Shown: positions 36,575-48,845 of the stretch, piece by piece
Numbering within the stretch: position 1 is the first letter of the stretch
How the letters are laid out: every line of letters begins with the position of its first letter
Source of the DNA: Lindgomyces ingoldianus
Lineage: Eukaryota; Ascomycota; Dothideomycetes; Pleosporales; Lindgomycetaceae
Reading direction: 5' to 3'
Length of the DNA: 64,000 nt
NCBI RefSeq assembly: GCF_010093535.1
Contig: NW_022985163.1
Location: 1,884,453 to 1,948,452 of the forward strand
Position numbers and translations under genes: made by a program
Notes under the pieces: model-generated
The model's input: only the letters and a program-made list of their open reading frames with translations
Told to the model about the DNA's origin: nothing
Database searches by the model: none

Positions 36575-39331
36575 ATAATTATAGTGTAAAGTGTTAATCC
36601 TATACACTTTTAGTATTCCTTAATTTTATACTTTAATGCTAATCCCTAGTTGCTTATAAGCTTTTTTAATAGTAAAGGAGTCTCTAGAAAGAGTGCGCTT
36701 TTTATAAGGTTAAACTTCTTTACTACTTTTTTAATATACATGTTATGTACTAGCTAGATTATTTTAGCCTTTTTATTTTTAATTATTTTAATCTTTAGAA
36801 ACTATTTGCACAGCTTTTAATCTTTTAGCTTATATATTTTTTTAGTTATATTAAGTAATTAGTAAGCTTTTAACTTATTATTATAGTAATAAATATAAAG
36901 TATGTTATCTACATAAAAAAAAGTAAGATATAGTAATTATAGTTAAAGAATAAGTATAGTTTTTTTTAGATAAGATAAGCTTAAGCTTTTAAAAAGCTTA
37001 TAAAACCTTTTAGTACTATAAAATTAGCAAGTTGCGCAGTCTATATAGGGCTTATAGAAGCTTAATATACATGCTAGGCTTTATAAAGCTTTTTAAAAGC
37101 TTACATGTTACTTCTAGCTTACCTTTACAGTGCGTGTTTAAGAACGCGCTTATAACATTATATTACCTAATTTTTAAGTTAAATTAAGCTGCTATTGCTA
37201 TTACTATTTAAAAAGATCTAGCTGCAAGAGTAGTAGCATAGGTTAACTAGAGTAAGTCCTTACTTTAGAGATTACTATGTACGCAAATGCAAGCTTTATA
37301 TTTAGTAAAACACCTATTTTAGTTAAATTTGTATATAAATACTTACTTTAGTAAAAGCAGCTTAAATGTTACTTTAGTTTATATAATTTTTTTAAGTGCC
37401 TTTTTTAAGTAGGGTAGCTATTTTTTTATGCTATAATTTTAAAAAGATTTTTATATAAGTGCTTATATAAATCTTTTTATTTTAAGAGTTTCTTTAGAAG
37501 CTTATAAGCCCTTAGTTAAGGCTGCCTATAAAAAGCAGCTATAAAAAATACTATGTAAAGTGTTTTAAGCACTTTATTATTATAAATAATAAATGCTCTA
37601 AGAAAGTTTATTTAAAGGTGCTCTAGATTAACTAGAGTAATATGTATACTACTTTTTTTTAAGAGCGTTATATATATACTTCTGCTTCCTGCACCCCTAG
37701 GCTTACTTAAGTTATTAGAATTTTGCCTTTATATTTTTTAGCTTATACATGTTGCTAGTCCTTAGCTTTTTTTATTATACACATGTTTAAAGAGTGCCTT
37801 ACCTGCTTTAACTAGAGCTATGGAAAATAATGTTTTAGTGTAAAAAGTAAAAGTTAATTTTTTAACTAGCAAGTTAGCTATTTAACTTAATAAGCCTAGT
37901 AAATCTACTTCTCTAGTTAAGTGCACTTCCTAAGGATTACTAGTATACTTGTGCCTACTCTATATAGGGCGTGTTATAGAGCTATTTATAAGCTCTAGCT
38001 TAGAAGTTAGCTTTAGGGTAATAAGTGCTATATATTTATTAAAAACTATATAAATCCTTAGTAACTTGCTTATTATACTTGTTACCTATATAGTTACTTC
38101 TACTTTTAAGTGCTAATGTTCTAGCTAGCTAACTTAAGTTTTAATAAGCTTTTTAGTTTCTACACTTTTAAGCTTACACTTTTAAAGCCTTTAATTTAGT
38201 ATATTACTTTACTACTTATCTAACTTTTAAGGTTAAAGCTTAAAAGCTTTTTCTATATTATAAATCTTACTTTACTTATTAAAAATTTTAATAATCTTAA
38301 AAGCGTTTTTTTAGAGAATTAGTTTATTACTTTTATTTTTATAAAAGTGTGTCTTATTAAAAGCTATATTTCTTATAGTAATTACTTAGTTAAGTAATAA
38401 GACCTATATTTTATAAATATTTAAGGCTCTATAGCCTATAAGATATTCTATGTAGCCTTATAGAGTTGCTTTAAAGCTTTACTTCTAACGCTTAGCTGCT
38501 TACTCCCTATTAAGTAGGTAAGCGCAACAGCTATATGCATATATTCTGCTTTAATTAGGTCTTAGATTAGCTGTAGTACTCCTTACCTACTTTAGCTTAT
38601 AGTATTAAAAGTATTTAGTAAACTACGCGTCTAAAACTTTATTTAGTAAGCATAGGTTATATGTGTGCAACAGGCTTATATTATACAGCTATGTTGCTGT
38701 GTCTACTACTTCTAGCTAGAGCTTCTTAGGGAGTCCTACGCTGCTTTTTATTTTAATAAACTTTATAATTATCTTTTATTTAGCTCTTTCTACAGCTTTA
38801 TTTAGCTTATAAGTGTATAGTAAAAAGCTTTTAATATTAATGCTAGATTTTTTTACTTAAAGCTTATACCTTAACTTTTTATGCTAAAAGAGTGTAGTAG
38901 TGTTATTATTTTACTATATTTTACTAATTTAAAGCTTATATTAATTAGACACTATGCTTTTAAAGTTTTCTATTACTTTTTAAATTTCTAAAAGCATTTT
39001 TGCTTAAAAAGAGTATAAAAAGATTTTACTACTATATTTATCTTTAATAATTATTATCTATAAAGCTCTGCTGCGCTTTAATAGCATATTAAACATATCT
39101 TATGCAACTTTTTAGAATAGGCAGAGAGCTTGCTTTTTTAGTCTTCTTAATATAACTTGCTTAGCGTAGGTTGTTGCGCAGTGCTTATAGTGTACTTACT
39201 TTATACTTATTATTTATATGTTCCTTACACTTTTAACTAGAGCCTATAAAGCTTTAAAGCCTAGGTGTTCTACGCACATATGCTAGAGCTCTTTTAAGTC
39301 TAAGTGTAGAAATATAGTTTATAAGTGTTAG
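36575..39331 (-). pseudogene. element C RT and integrase region
   Basis: On the minus strand the RT region (about 37700-36600) reads, near 36790-36600, FLRLKIIKNKKAKIIWLV, then NMYIKKVVKKFNL, typical of fungal copia RT downstream of the YVDD site. The rest toward 39331 is the degraded upstream Pol (integrase side), with few readable blocks. It is cut at 39331 by A3, whose target duplication GTTAG lies at 39327-39331 and 48846-48850; Gag follows at 48846-50583. Confidence 0.75.
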
Positions 39332-39611
39332 TGTCTGTACGCAGCAGCAGCGTCACGATCTAGATACAAGCGATCGCGCACGAGCAGGACCACGTATCTA
39401 TGTCACATAATGCTTGTGCGCGAACCTCTGTGCGCAAACATCTAGATATCCCCCTTTTCCTCTGTATAGAGAAAAGACAAGAGTAATAGAACTAGAAACA
39501 TGTTGCCTTTACTTTACTTACCTTATACACTGTGCACACTGTACACTACTCTTACTTTTGCTACTTAAGTGCTTATACTATAAGCAGGTAGCTATTAAAG
39601 CCTCTTTAACA
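39332..39611 (+). repeat. A3 5' LTR, 280 bp
   Basis: It runs from TGTCTGTACGCAGCAG to CCTCTTTAACA. The outer (left) half keeps CpG sites and closely matches the A1 outer half; the inner end has TCA-to-TTA changes relative to the 3' LTR end. The leader CTAATTAGTAG follows at 39612, as in A1. Confidence 0.9.
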
Positions 39612-39639
39612 CTAATTAGTAGTTAATTTAATTAACTGC

Positions 39640-40125
39640 AAATTAGTAAGAGTAATAACAGAGTACTTACACTTTATAAGGTACTTTATTTTGTTACCTA
39701 TCCTCTAGAAAGAGTAACAACAGAGCACCTACGCCTTATAAAGTACTTTATTTAGTTACTTATCCCTTAGGATAGCAGATTAATCCTTTAGTTACTTATC
39801 CCTTAGGATAGCAGATTAATCCTTTACATTATACAGCAAGGTCTGCTACTATACAAAGTAAGAAGAAGATAGTGCAAGACGCACACTAAAGCTATTAAAG
39901 CTGTACAACCTAGCAGCTAGATAATAGCAGATTAATCCTTTGCATTATACAGCAAGCTCTGCTACTNNNNNNNNNNACAACCTAGCAGCTAGATAATAGC
40001 AGATTAATCCTTTGCATTATACAGCAAGCTCTGCTACTGTATAAAGTAAGAAGGAGATAGTGCAAGGCGCACACTAAAGCTATTAAAGCTGTACAACCTA
40101 GCAGCTAGACAATAGCAGTACCTGC
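39640..40125 (+). repeat. complex tandem repeats in A3 leader
   Basis: Three nested arrays lie here: two units of about 70 bp (39640-39775); two units of about 37 bp built on TTACTTATCCCTTAGGATAG (39755-39830); and a unit of about 125 bp, starting near ATAGCAGATTAATCC and ending CCTAGCAGCTAGATA, present at least two and a half times up to 40120. The arrays are lightly mutated compared with the flanking coding region. A1 has no equivalent array at the same place. Confidence 0.85.
39967..39976. other. assembly gap of 10 N inside the tandem array
   Basis: Ten N bases interrupt the 125 bp repeat. The flanks are GCTCTGCTACT on the left and ACAACCTAGCAGC on the right, which in the complete unit are separated by about 75 bp. 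The gap therefore represents at least part of one unit and possibly many collapsed units. Confidence 0.95.
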
Positions 40126-40154
40126 ATAATCTACTAAAAAAGTAATTAACTATA

Positions 40155-40372
40155 TGTCGCGTATACTAAGAGCCTTGGCTGGGGCTCAGAGCCTGGGACT
40201 GGGGCTCGGAGCCTAGGACTAGGGGCTCAGAGCCTGGGACGCAGCTCGGGATCTGGAGATATTATGTTCCGAAGCTCAGTGTATATAAGGAGAGCCTTCG
40301 GCTCTCTTAGATAGCAGAGTCACTTCATCCGATCTTCTGAACAGCTACTGCCAGGCTATTTTATCCTCCACA
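40155..40372 (+). repeat. solo LTR of copia family C, 218 bp
   Basis: It runs from TGTCGCGTATACTAAG to TTTATCCTCCACA with exact target duplication CTATA (40150-40154 and 40373-40377). It is essentially free of RIP. It has three copies of a 21 bp GGGGCTC(A/G)GAGCCTGGGACT-like repeat, where the element C LTRs have two, which accounts for the 21 bp length difference. TATA motif GTATATAAGG lies near 40280. Confidence 0.95.
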
Positions 40373-42788
40373 CTATACTATTATAATAGAATTCTACTAG
40401 CAACTAACAACTCTATATAATAATAGAAAGAATAAGAAATAATTTTTATTATATAAATAACTTATAAAGAACATAGGGATATTAGAGGTAACACTATAAA
40501 ATAGGACTAGCCTAGAGTACTAGAATAACAAGATTAACATGTTAAACGCTTTAATAAGCTTATAAACTTAATTATACATAAGTTATATAATTACTAATTT
40601 ACATATAATAACTTAAAAGGGCGCTACTTTTCTAAGTTTATATATAAAGAATTTTAAAGAATAAACACTATAAGACTTCTTAGCACTTAGCTGCGCGTTT
40701 AAAAAGGAGCTTATATAAGTGCTAAAGGACAAGGGAATTATACTATAGCTAGGCACTAAAGGTACCTAAGCCTAGAAGCTGTATAATATAGCATAAGAAA
40801 AGGTAATTACACTAAAAAGGCTTTATATATAACTTTTATTACTATATAAGGCTCTATATAGAAGCAGACTAAACATAATGCTACTATTAACACTAAACAT
40901 ACTAGCATTACTTGCTTCTACACCTTAGCTAGCACTACACTAATTACTGTACAAATAATACATGCCACCCTACCTAACGCCTGCTCCACACCCTTAATTG
41001 TACACACTACTGCCTGCAGTAGTGTATGCACTACTAATACTACCTGCACAATCTATACTATATTACAACCTGTATAAACTTCTACTCTAAAAGGAAACTA
41101 CTAAAGAAAAACTTCTAGTAGATAAAATTATATAATTTTAAAAAGCATAAAAAAAAAATAACTACATAAGTTAACTATATAATATCTTTATAAATAAAAT
41201 AAAGATTTTTATTAATTTATATTAATAGCTAGATATCTAGGAAACTTAGTACACAGACATCTTTCTAGATATTTTAAAAGGTTATGTAAATATGTACTAT
41301 ATGTATAACATAAGCCCTAGATATAACTAGAAGCATTTATATAACACTTTAAGTAGTTACTTTAACACTAATGTAAACTATAGCTAGTACTAAACAAACT
41401 AGATAATAATAACTTTTATATAATGCTAATAAAAGAACTTTAATAAGAGTTTATATAAAGTTTTTAAAATAATAATTAATAAGCTTACACTTATATAAAA
41501 AGCACTAAAAATAGAATTTTAAAAGAATGTTTTACTGCACACTGCTGTTATATAAGCCTGTTAAGGACAACTAGAACTAGAATATACTATGTTTACTATT
41601 AAGCTTTTATGTAAAGCTTTATTTAGTAACTTATAAGCATTACTCTAAGTTACTATAGACTAAAGGGTAAACTAATACCTCTAGGAACTGCCTAATGTAT
41701 ACTACATAGACTGCTAATACAACTCTGTATAATAAAAAAAAAGCTTCCCTCTACGTAGAAAAGGACAACATAGAAGATTTTTATCTAGGTTTAGGCTATA
41801 ATCTAGAGACAACTGCACGCAAATAAAGAAGTGCTTTGTTTACTATAAGAAAAGATATTAGTTGTTAAACTACTCTTATAATAACTATACATAAGCAAAA
41901 AACTAGTACATTACCTTATATAAAGATTTCTATAATAAGACCTTATTATGTAAAGCTATTACCTTATACATTTAAAACTTTAAAAGTTATTTTAAGAAAA
42001 AGAATAATTTGCATAATTTAAAGAAAATAAAATAAAAGAGTAAAGATGCTAAAAAAGCTATTAACTACTTTACCTTTACTACTTACCTATACTATGCAAC
42101 AGAAGAGAACATCTACAGCATTAAACTTAAGAAGTATGCTAAGCAGTTTATCCTTAATAACTAATACTATATAGTATACTAAAGCAAACTATAAGACATA
42201 GGCGTAGTAAAGATTTCTACTATTAGTAAGTCTTAACTTAAGGCGTACATATAAAAAAACTTATATATAGAAATTAATTAAACACTTAGCTAAATAGATA
42301 TTAGCTTTAAAAGCTAGACACTAAAAAGATTAATTAGTACTATATAAATCTAGAACCTAATTAGTCTAGTTATATACTACATTCTAGAGACTTTAACACT
42401 ATTCTTACTATTACTAGTAAATGCTAACTAACTTAGGGCATACTTTAACAACATTTTAAATGTTATTATACATAAAGATAAAACTACTATACTTATTATA
42501 TAAAAATAAGGACACCTTTTTTTAATATTAGTAAGGAAGAATTTATGTTTTTTTTTACTAAATTAGAAATTTACTGCCTCTACTACTGATTTAGACACCC
42601 CTGCATAAAGAGACTCTAGAAGATGCTAACTAGCGCTAGCTACAACATTAATGCTGCAGTGCTAGAAAAGATTAAGAAGTTTTACTACCTCTGCTAATTA
42701 TATAACTAGGCTTTATAAAGATTTAAGTTTATAATTAAAAATAACACCTACTTTAACTATAAAGTTATTATTAATGTTATATAAATTA

Positions 42789-44654
42789 ACATACTTTATA
42801 GGCGAGTTGCTTACACACCTAAGTTGCTTACTTTTGCTAAGACCCTACTACACTACCTTTTTTACACTAATGCATTTCTAATAACACTACTTAAATGTGT
42901 TAAAAGAACGTTAGATGTAGCTTACACTCTAGGCTTTTAAACAAGACGTAACACTTTTTAATTAACGCGCTATAGCTATCTATAAGGTCTTTTAAAAGAT
43001 AATAAGCAACTAACGCGCTAGATAACCTTTCTAAGCTAATTATATAGCTAACTTATAAAAGCTAGATAATAATAAGAAGCAGGTAATTATTTAGCACATA
43101 CTTAAGCTAGATGCGTGAGGATTTCCCCCCTAGCTAGCAGCTGTAGCTAATATAGCTAATTCTTTACACGCTAAGCGCAATATAGGCTATGTTAGCATAA
43201 ACTAGCCTAATATATTTATTAAGTGTTACTTAAAGCTTAAAGTAAAGTTTAAGCGTAAGTATAACTATAAAAGAGCCTTTTATAAGAATCTTATAGTAAT
43301 TTAAAGCTAGTTTAACCTTATAAAAAATATTAAAGCTAAGTATAGCATCTAAAATAACAACATGTATAACTTTAATAAGATAAAGTTTATAATAGGCTAG
43401 ATATCTACTAGAGCAGTTATTATAAGTTTAGAGAGATAAAGACAGCTAAAAGTAGTTTAGCTAGGCAACTAGAAGTAGACAACAGCTATCTAGGGCATTA
43501 CTGCTAAAGAGTAGGCTATTCTGCTTTTTATTATTTTCTAAGGTAGCAACTACATTTTAAACTAGTATAAAAAGAAAAATCTACTTTAGAATTAAGTTAT
43601 TATAATCTCTAAGCGCAGCTAGACTACTAATTAGCTTAGTTTAAACTAGTTAAAGCACTTTAACGCGCATATAAAGAAGTATGCTGTTAGCAGCTACTGT
43701 CTGCTAGTTATTAACAGCTATAAGAGCTATAACTTACTTTATTTTTAGTAATACTATAAAAATAATAAGATTATTACTATTTACATGCTTTTTTACTTAT
43801 TACACCTTCTATAGCTACTTAATGTAGGTTGTTTTACTTCTTTAAAGAAGGTATATAAGCGCTAAGCTAAAAACCTTATACGCAACTAGATTACCTATAT
43901 TATAAAAATAAAGTTCCTACTATGCTTTAAAGTAGCCTATAATGCTGTAATTACTTTTAGTAATATCTAAGAAGAGTTCTAAGGCGCTAAATTAGTTCCT
44001 TTTAACCTATAATAAGTTATAATAGGCCTTAATATAAAGTTACGCACTCTATTACTACTACCACTTATATATAACAAGCCCTAGTAGTTATAAACCCTAA
44101 GTAATACTTTAGAACTTAGGTTGTAATTAATGCTTATAAAAATAAAAATTTAAAAGCATATAAATAGTTTACTAACTTCTATAGTTAATGTGTTTAAGAA
44201 AGTTTTAAAGAGGGCAGCAATAATTACACATAAGCTAGTGTTAGTGTAATAGGAAATTACTAAGCTTTAAGTAGCTAATAAGGCTACTATGTAACATAAA
44301 TTACATAAAAGAAAGTAAATTAAAGTAGAAAAAACCTTAATAATTTAAAAAGGCCTGCGCTTAATAGCTCTAAAGGAGTTTAAAGCGCGCAGTAACAGAA
44401 AGAAGGCAAAGAAGCAGGTGTAAGCTAAAGTAGGTAAGCTATTCTAAAGGCGCTGTAGACAGTGTAATTAGACTAGGCATAACGCGCAAATATGTAAGCA
44501 AGAAGCAGAAGTAGTATCTAAATAATATTCTAGGCTGTACTGTACTATATAATGCCAGAGCGGGTTGTTATAGGCCATAATAGAGTTTGTTAGGGTGGAG
44601 TCTTGGCAAAAGTGAGCGACTCGGGTGTGTGAGCGACTCGCCCATGAAGTACGT
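42789..44654 (+). mobile_element. pogo-type transposon P5, 1866 bp
   Basis: It is flanked by TA (42787-42788 and 44655-44656); A1 shows the empty site (AAATTAACAATAGGG on its minus strand). It has family-1 TIRs. The right TIR is intact (GGCGAGTCGCTCACAC... on the minus strand) and the left one is mutated. The transposase is on the plus strand: about 44350-44500 reads LKEFKARSNRKKAKKQV, then RRCRQCNxTRHNAQIC, a C-terminal CCHC-type knuckle after a basic segment. This supports the fungal pogo/Fot1 group (N-terminal HTH/CENP-B, DDE core). The DDE residues are not legible by eye. Confidence 0.88.
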
Positions 44655-46348
44655 TAATAATAAAAATGTTTTATATATTATTAATATAAACACATTATTT
44701 TAGGCTGCTATATTTCTAAAATCTATGTCTGCATAAGATACCTAGGATGTACTATGCAAATGCTAGATTAACACCTATTAAAGACCTCTAGACTATATTA
44801 TACATAACCTTAGTATAAACTTTGCTTTAAAAAATTTTTAAGCTTATATAAAAATTATAAGAGCTATATATAAGCAGATGGCTGTAAAAGCATATTAGGC
44901 AGTTAGACAAGTTAAGCGCGCGCACACACCTCTCTAATAAGCGTTTAACATCTTAAAGACTAAGCTAGGTGACTATATAGATAATAAGGCTATCCTGCAG
45001 ATAGCAGTTAAGGCTCTAAACAACACAGCTAGCCTGCATAGTCTAGTACCCACGCTGCTAGTCTTTAGAGCATACCTAAGAATTAACCTAGACTTTTTAC
45101 TATTACTAAACATTATTACATAAGCAAGCGCTGTATAAAAGGTAATAAAAATACTTTAAAAAGACTATATAAAAGTAAACATTAATTATATAATTAACAC
45201 TTATAATAGTTTTATAACATATAAAGTTTTTAACTTTCTCTTTAGCTTAAAGATTATAGCAGAGGAAGAAAAAAGGCTAGACTAGCCTATATAAAATTAA
45301 GAGCGTTAAGAAAAGAGATATTATTATTAAAAAAAATAGCCTACTAAAGCTCTAATATACGCAGGTTAAACTATACTATAAAGAAAAGAAGAAAGATAAC
45401 TTACTTATAACAGATAACTTAAATAAACTAATCTCTGTATAAAAAGATTTCTTAAAAAAGAAGAAAAAAAAACAGCCTTATAAGAATGTTATAAAGGTAG
45501 ACCTAGAGCCTACTATAGAGTAAGCCTCTTAGGATAGCAATGCCGCACTAGTGCAAAAGGAAGATATAGATACTAGGAAAAGTAAAAGGTAAAGAAAACC
45601 TGTATAAAGTCTAGACTAGGTATTTTTAACCTAGAAAAAGAAAAATAATTAAGCCTTATTTATTAAGCTTTATATAAATAGTGTAATTACTACACCTAAA
45701 GAACTATTTAAAGAATTAGACTATATAAAGATAGACACTTTAATTACTAATAGCACTTTTAAGGTTATAGTGTATAACTTAATAAGGTATAAAAGTTAGA
45801 TTTTTAACCTCTACCTTATATAAAAAGTAAAAGGTAAAATAACTTAACTATATAAGAAATTCTACCTAGTGTTTGCTAGCTACTTAAATAAAAAAAAGAA
45901 TTTTTTTTTACTTAGTTACTAACTATCTAGAGAATAAGCTAGAGACTACTGTTAGCTATAAAAGTAAGCCTAAGAGCTATATATAGAATGCATTTTAAAC
46001 TACATAATATTACATAAGTATACATTTAATTAATAAATAAGCTTATGTGCACACTATACATAAAGCTACTAAAGAAGATGCGCTAGAGCTTTCTACTAAA
46101 TACAATACTCTAAGTTGTACAACCCTTATATAGAGCTGCTAAATCAAGACTGTATTAGTTTAAGACATACTATAACTATTATAAAGAAAAGCTACGCATG
46201 CACATTTTTTTATACAACTTCTACTTTTTAATTACTAATAAAGAAGAGCACACTTTTAGTATTACTAGCTTATAAATAGATAACACTTTAAGCATTATAA
46301 TAAAAAATTTTGCATAAAAAAAAAAAAACTATAAAAAGTAAAGTTTTG

Positions 46349-46475
46349 TGTAAGGACAGGGCTCCGCACCACTCTGCTAATACAACTAAAAGGTACGAAT
46401 AATTAACTAACGTTGATTTTCAGGTGCAGAATAGTATATATACCTGTCGCACGTAAGCGCCATCTCAGCCTTACA
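46349..46475 (-). repeat. 127 bp mini solo LTR
   Basis: It starts TGTAAGG and ends CCTTACA (7 bp perfect inversion), with exact target duplication TTTTG (46344-46348 and 46476-46480). TATA motif GTATATATAC, read on the minus strand, suggests promoter direction. It is not mutated although the surrounding RT is. A second copy with a 24 bp internal duplication is at 59748-59899. Confidence 0.88.
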
Positions 46476-47439
46476 TTTTGCATAAAAAGTAAAACTATTC
46501 TAGTAAAAAAGCAGCTTATTAAGTTTAATAGTAAAAGAATTAAACTTACACACAACATAGTAGTTCTTACTTAAAAAAGATAAGTAAGCTACCTTTATAT
46601 AATTAACTTAAAAAATAAAGATGCTGTATAATAATATATTAAGTAATATGTAAAAAAGTATATATTACATCTATATATTAACTAGAGGTAGCATTTAACT
46701 TATCTATTACTACATAAACTATAGACCTTTTATATAATAACATTAACACACTTAACATATAAATTTAATAGTAAATAGATAATAGTAAGTGTAGTCTTAC
46801 TTTTTTACTATTACAGCTTAATTATGCAAAGCTGTTTATTTTTATAAATAAATTATTTACTAATAATAAAAACTTTAGCTTATAGCTAAGATTTTTAATT
46901 ATATTAAGTAATAAAAACTATATAAAGTAAAGCAACTACTTTAAAATACTAGGTAATATTATACACTAGAATTCTACTAAGTGTAAAAGAGTAACTAGGA
47001 GTGTTCTTACTAGTAAACTGTATAGAATAGTTAAAAAGTTTAATAATGTAATTACTCTTAGTATAACTTTATAGTAAATTATATAAACACTTAAACTACT
47101 ACTAATTCTAGTAGTAATCTATATAAATTTAAAGTTTTTATATAATTACCTTATTAAGCTAGGCACTACTAGTAAAAAGTAACTTATAATTAACATTATG
47201 TTACTCTATAAATTATATAAAAAAAGAGAAATTACTAAGATTAAGTAGATTAATAGTAAAAATAACTTAGTAAATGCATATATAAAGAAAACACTAAATT
47301 AGGCTCTTTAATTATTAGTTCTAACTAACTGCCTTTCTGTTTAGATAGAAGCATCTGTAGACTAGCTAGATTCTGTGCGCAAAGATGCTTTAGACTAACT
47401 AGACTAACAACACCTTTATATAAAGCCTATCTTTTTTAT

Positions 47440-48074
47440 TTTTTTTATTATACACACTTATTTTTTTAGTATAAGATTAGAAAAGAAAGATATATAAAAA
47501 AAGTAGTTTATTTATCTAGTACACAGGAAAAGAAAAGCTACTAGCTCCTCCCCTCTAGAACACACCACCCCTTATGTGTAGTAGTTACAATGCAGACCAC
47601 AGCTCTGCTATACGCACAAGGCGTAGGCATTAGCCTAAAAGTTAGCTAGCATATAACACTTAATAAAGAAAAAAGCACTAGTAGTGCTACTATAATAATA
47701 AACACATAGAGTTGCTAGAACTTAACTACAACTTTAGACTAAAACTGCATAAAAGTACCCCTTATAACGCACAACCTTTGCTGCCTATAGCTATAGATTA
47801 GTGCTAGCAGGCAAGATAACATTAATATTATAAAATAGTAAAGCTGCTACATGCTGCTTTTTAGCCTATCTATAATTAGCATTTTATATAAAAAGGAAGT
47901 AAAAGAGCTAAAGAATCTATATGTTTATGCTAAAATGCTAAATAAACTACTAATTAGTAGCAGAACTAGTTAGAAAGGTAACATAGATGCGCCCTAGGCT
48001 GCTAGACTGCACAAGAACGTTAAAGACGCCCGCACTAACAGCGCTAGAGGTAGAGGAGGAAGGCTAGAGAGACA

Positions 48075-48125
<51 letters not shown>

Positions 48126-48566
48126 GCAGGAGTCTGTTACTATTAGCACTGTATAAAAAAAAAAAGAGCTAGGGAATTATACAGTAGGGCTTAAAAAGTA
48201 AAGGATAAAGAAGAGAAAGTAAAGAAAAAGAGAAGACCTTATTATATACACCTCCCTACGCACCTGCCTATGTAAAGATCCTACACTATTCTAGCATAAA
48301 ACCCTATATAAAATAGTTTATACACTACTAAATTACTTACAAAGTAAGCGCATAAAGGCTAGATAATAATAGCTTAAAACACTTTACACTATTTATAAAG
48401 CTATTTACATAGTGTAACTAGCCTATTCTAATATATAGCATTACTAAGGCAAGTCTTAATAAATAAAGTAGAGTAAAGGCAAAATATAATTAGATAGACT
48501 TATATAGACAGAAGAGAGGTAACATGTATAAAAAGCAACTCTTTAAACAAAAAGAAAAGTTGCTAG
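47440..48566 (+). other. A3 extra region between RNase H and 3' LTR
   Basis: About 1.1 kb. It includes blocks of normal base composition (47540-47640 and 47990-48060), a possible helical frame around 47880-48010, a (TC)n(GT)n microsatellite and a purine-rich run (48190-48235). It ends in AAACAAAAAGAAAAGTTGC, the likely polypurine tract next to the 3' LTR. The corresponding interval in A2 (59113-59300) is about 190 bp, so this segment is either specific to the A3 subfamily or captured sequence. No domain is recognised. Confidence 0.55.
48075..48123 (+). repeat. (TC)n(GT)n compound microsatellite
   Basis: About ten TC units followed directly by about fourteen GT units. It has no RIP-type changes. 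The GT tract can adopt Z-form in principle; no functional role is shown. Confidence 0.95.
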
Positions 48567-48845
48567 TGTCTGTACATAGTAGCAGCATTATAATCTAGAT
48601 ATAAGTAATTGTGTATAAGCAGAACTATATATCTATGTTACATAATGCTTATGTGTAAACCTTTATGCGCAAACATCTAAAATCCCCCTTTTTCTCTATA
48701 TAGAGGAAAGATAAGAGTAATAGAACTAGAAACATGTTGCCTTTACCTTACCTACCTTATATACTGTGCACACTGTACACCACTCTTACTTTTGCTACTT
48801 AAGTGCTTATACTATAAGCAGCTAGCTGTCAGAGCCTATTCAACA
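48567..48845 (+). repeat. A3 3' LTR, 279 bp
   Basis: It runs from TGTCTGTACATAGTAG to AGAGCCTATTCAACA, followed by the GTTAG duplication. The left (inner) part is mutated relative to the 5' LTR (CATAGT for CGCAGC), while the right end keeps TCA (CTGTCAGAGCCTATTCAACA) where the 5' LTR has TTA. Confidence 0.9.

Larger units (their letters stand above)
40373..47410 (+). pseudogene. A3 copia polyprotein
   Basis: Gag includes a zinc knuckle at about 41826-41880 (KKCFVYYKKRYxLLNYS, from a CxxC...H/C motif). The protease region is about 42080-42480. The integrase zinc finger (about 42560-42720) is followed by the core, split by P5 at 42788/44655, with ILQIAVKALNNTA near 44990. RT is at about 45640-46790 (YNFYFLITNK and QxDNTLSIIIK near 46210-46300), split by the mini-LTR. 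RNase H is at 46970-47400 (ADxLDSVRKDA region). It is collinear with A1 from integrase on; Gag differs more. It is inactive. Confidence 0.83.
39332..48845 (+). mobile_element. Ty1/copia element A3
   Basis: LTRs at 39332-39611 and 48567-48845 with exact GTTAG target duplication. It is the same family as A1/A2, in opposite orientation. It is interrupted by a solo C LTR (40155-40372), pogo P5 (42789-44654) and a mini-LTR (46349-46475); net length is about 7.3 kb. It has a tandem-repeat leader with an assembly gap and an extra region of about 1.1 kb between RNase H and the 3' LTR. Confidence 0.9.

Noticed and set aside
39414..39626. 70-codon frame over the A3 5' LTR
   Set aside because: It lies wholly inside a 280 bp LTR and its leader and is not preserved in the other LTR copies.
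39640..40125. Possible CRISPR-like array
   Set aside because: Units are long, directly adjacent and nearly identical, with no unique spacers; it is a tandem repeat in a eukaryotic retrotransposon leader.
42785..44658. piggyBac-type TTAA target duplication for P5
   Set aside because: TTAA fits at this site, but P1 (GTAACGTACC at its left edge) and the empty sites in G4a fit only TA, and the transposase C-terminus is pogo-like.
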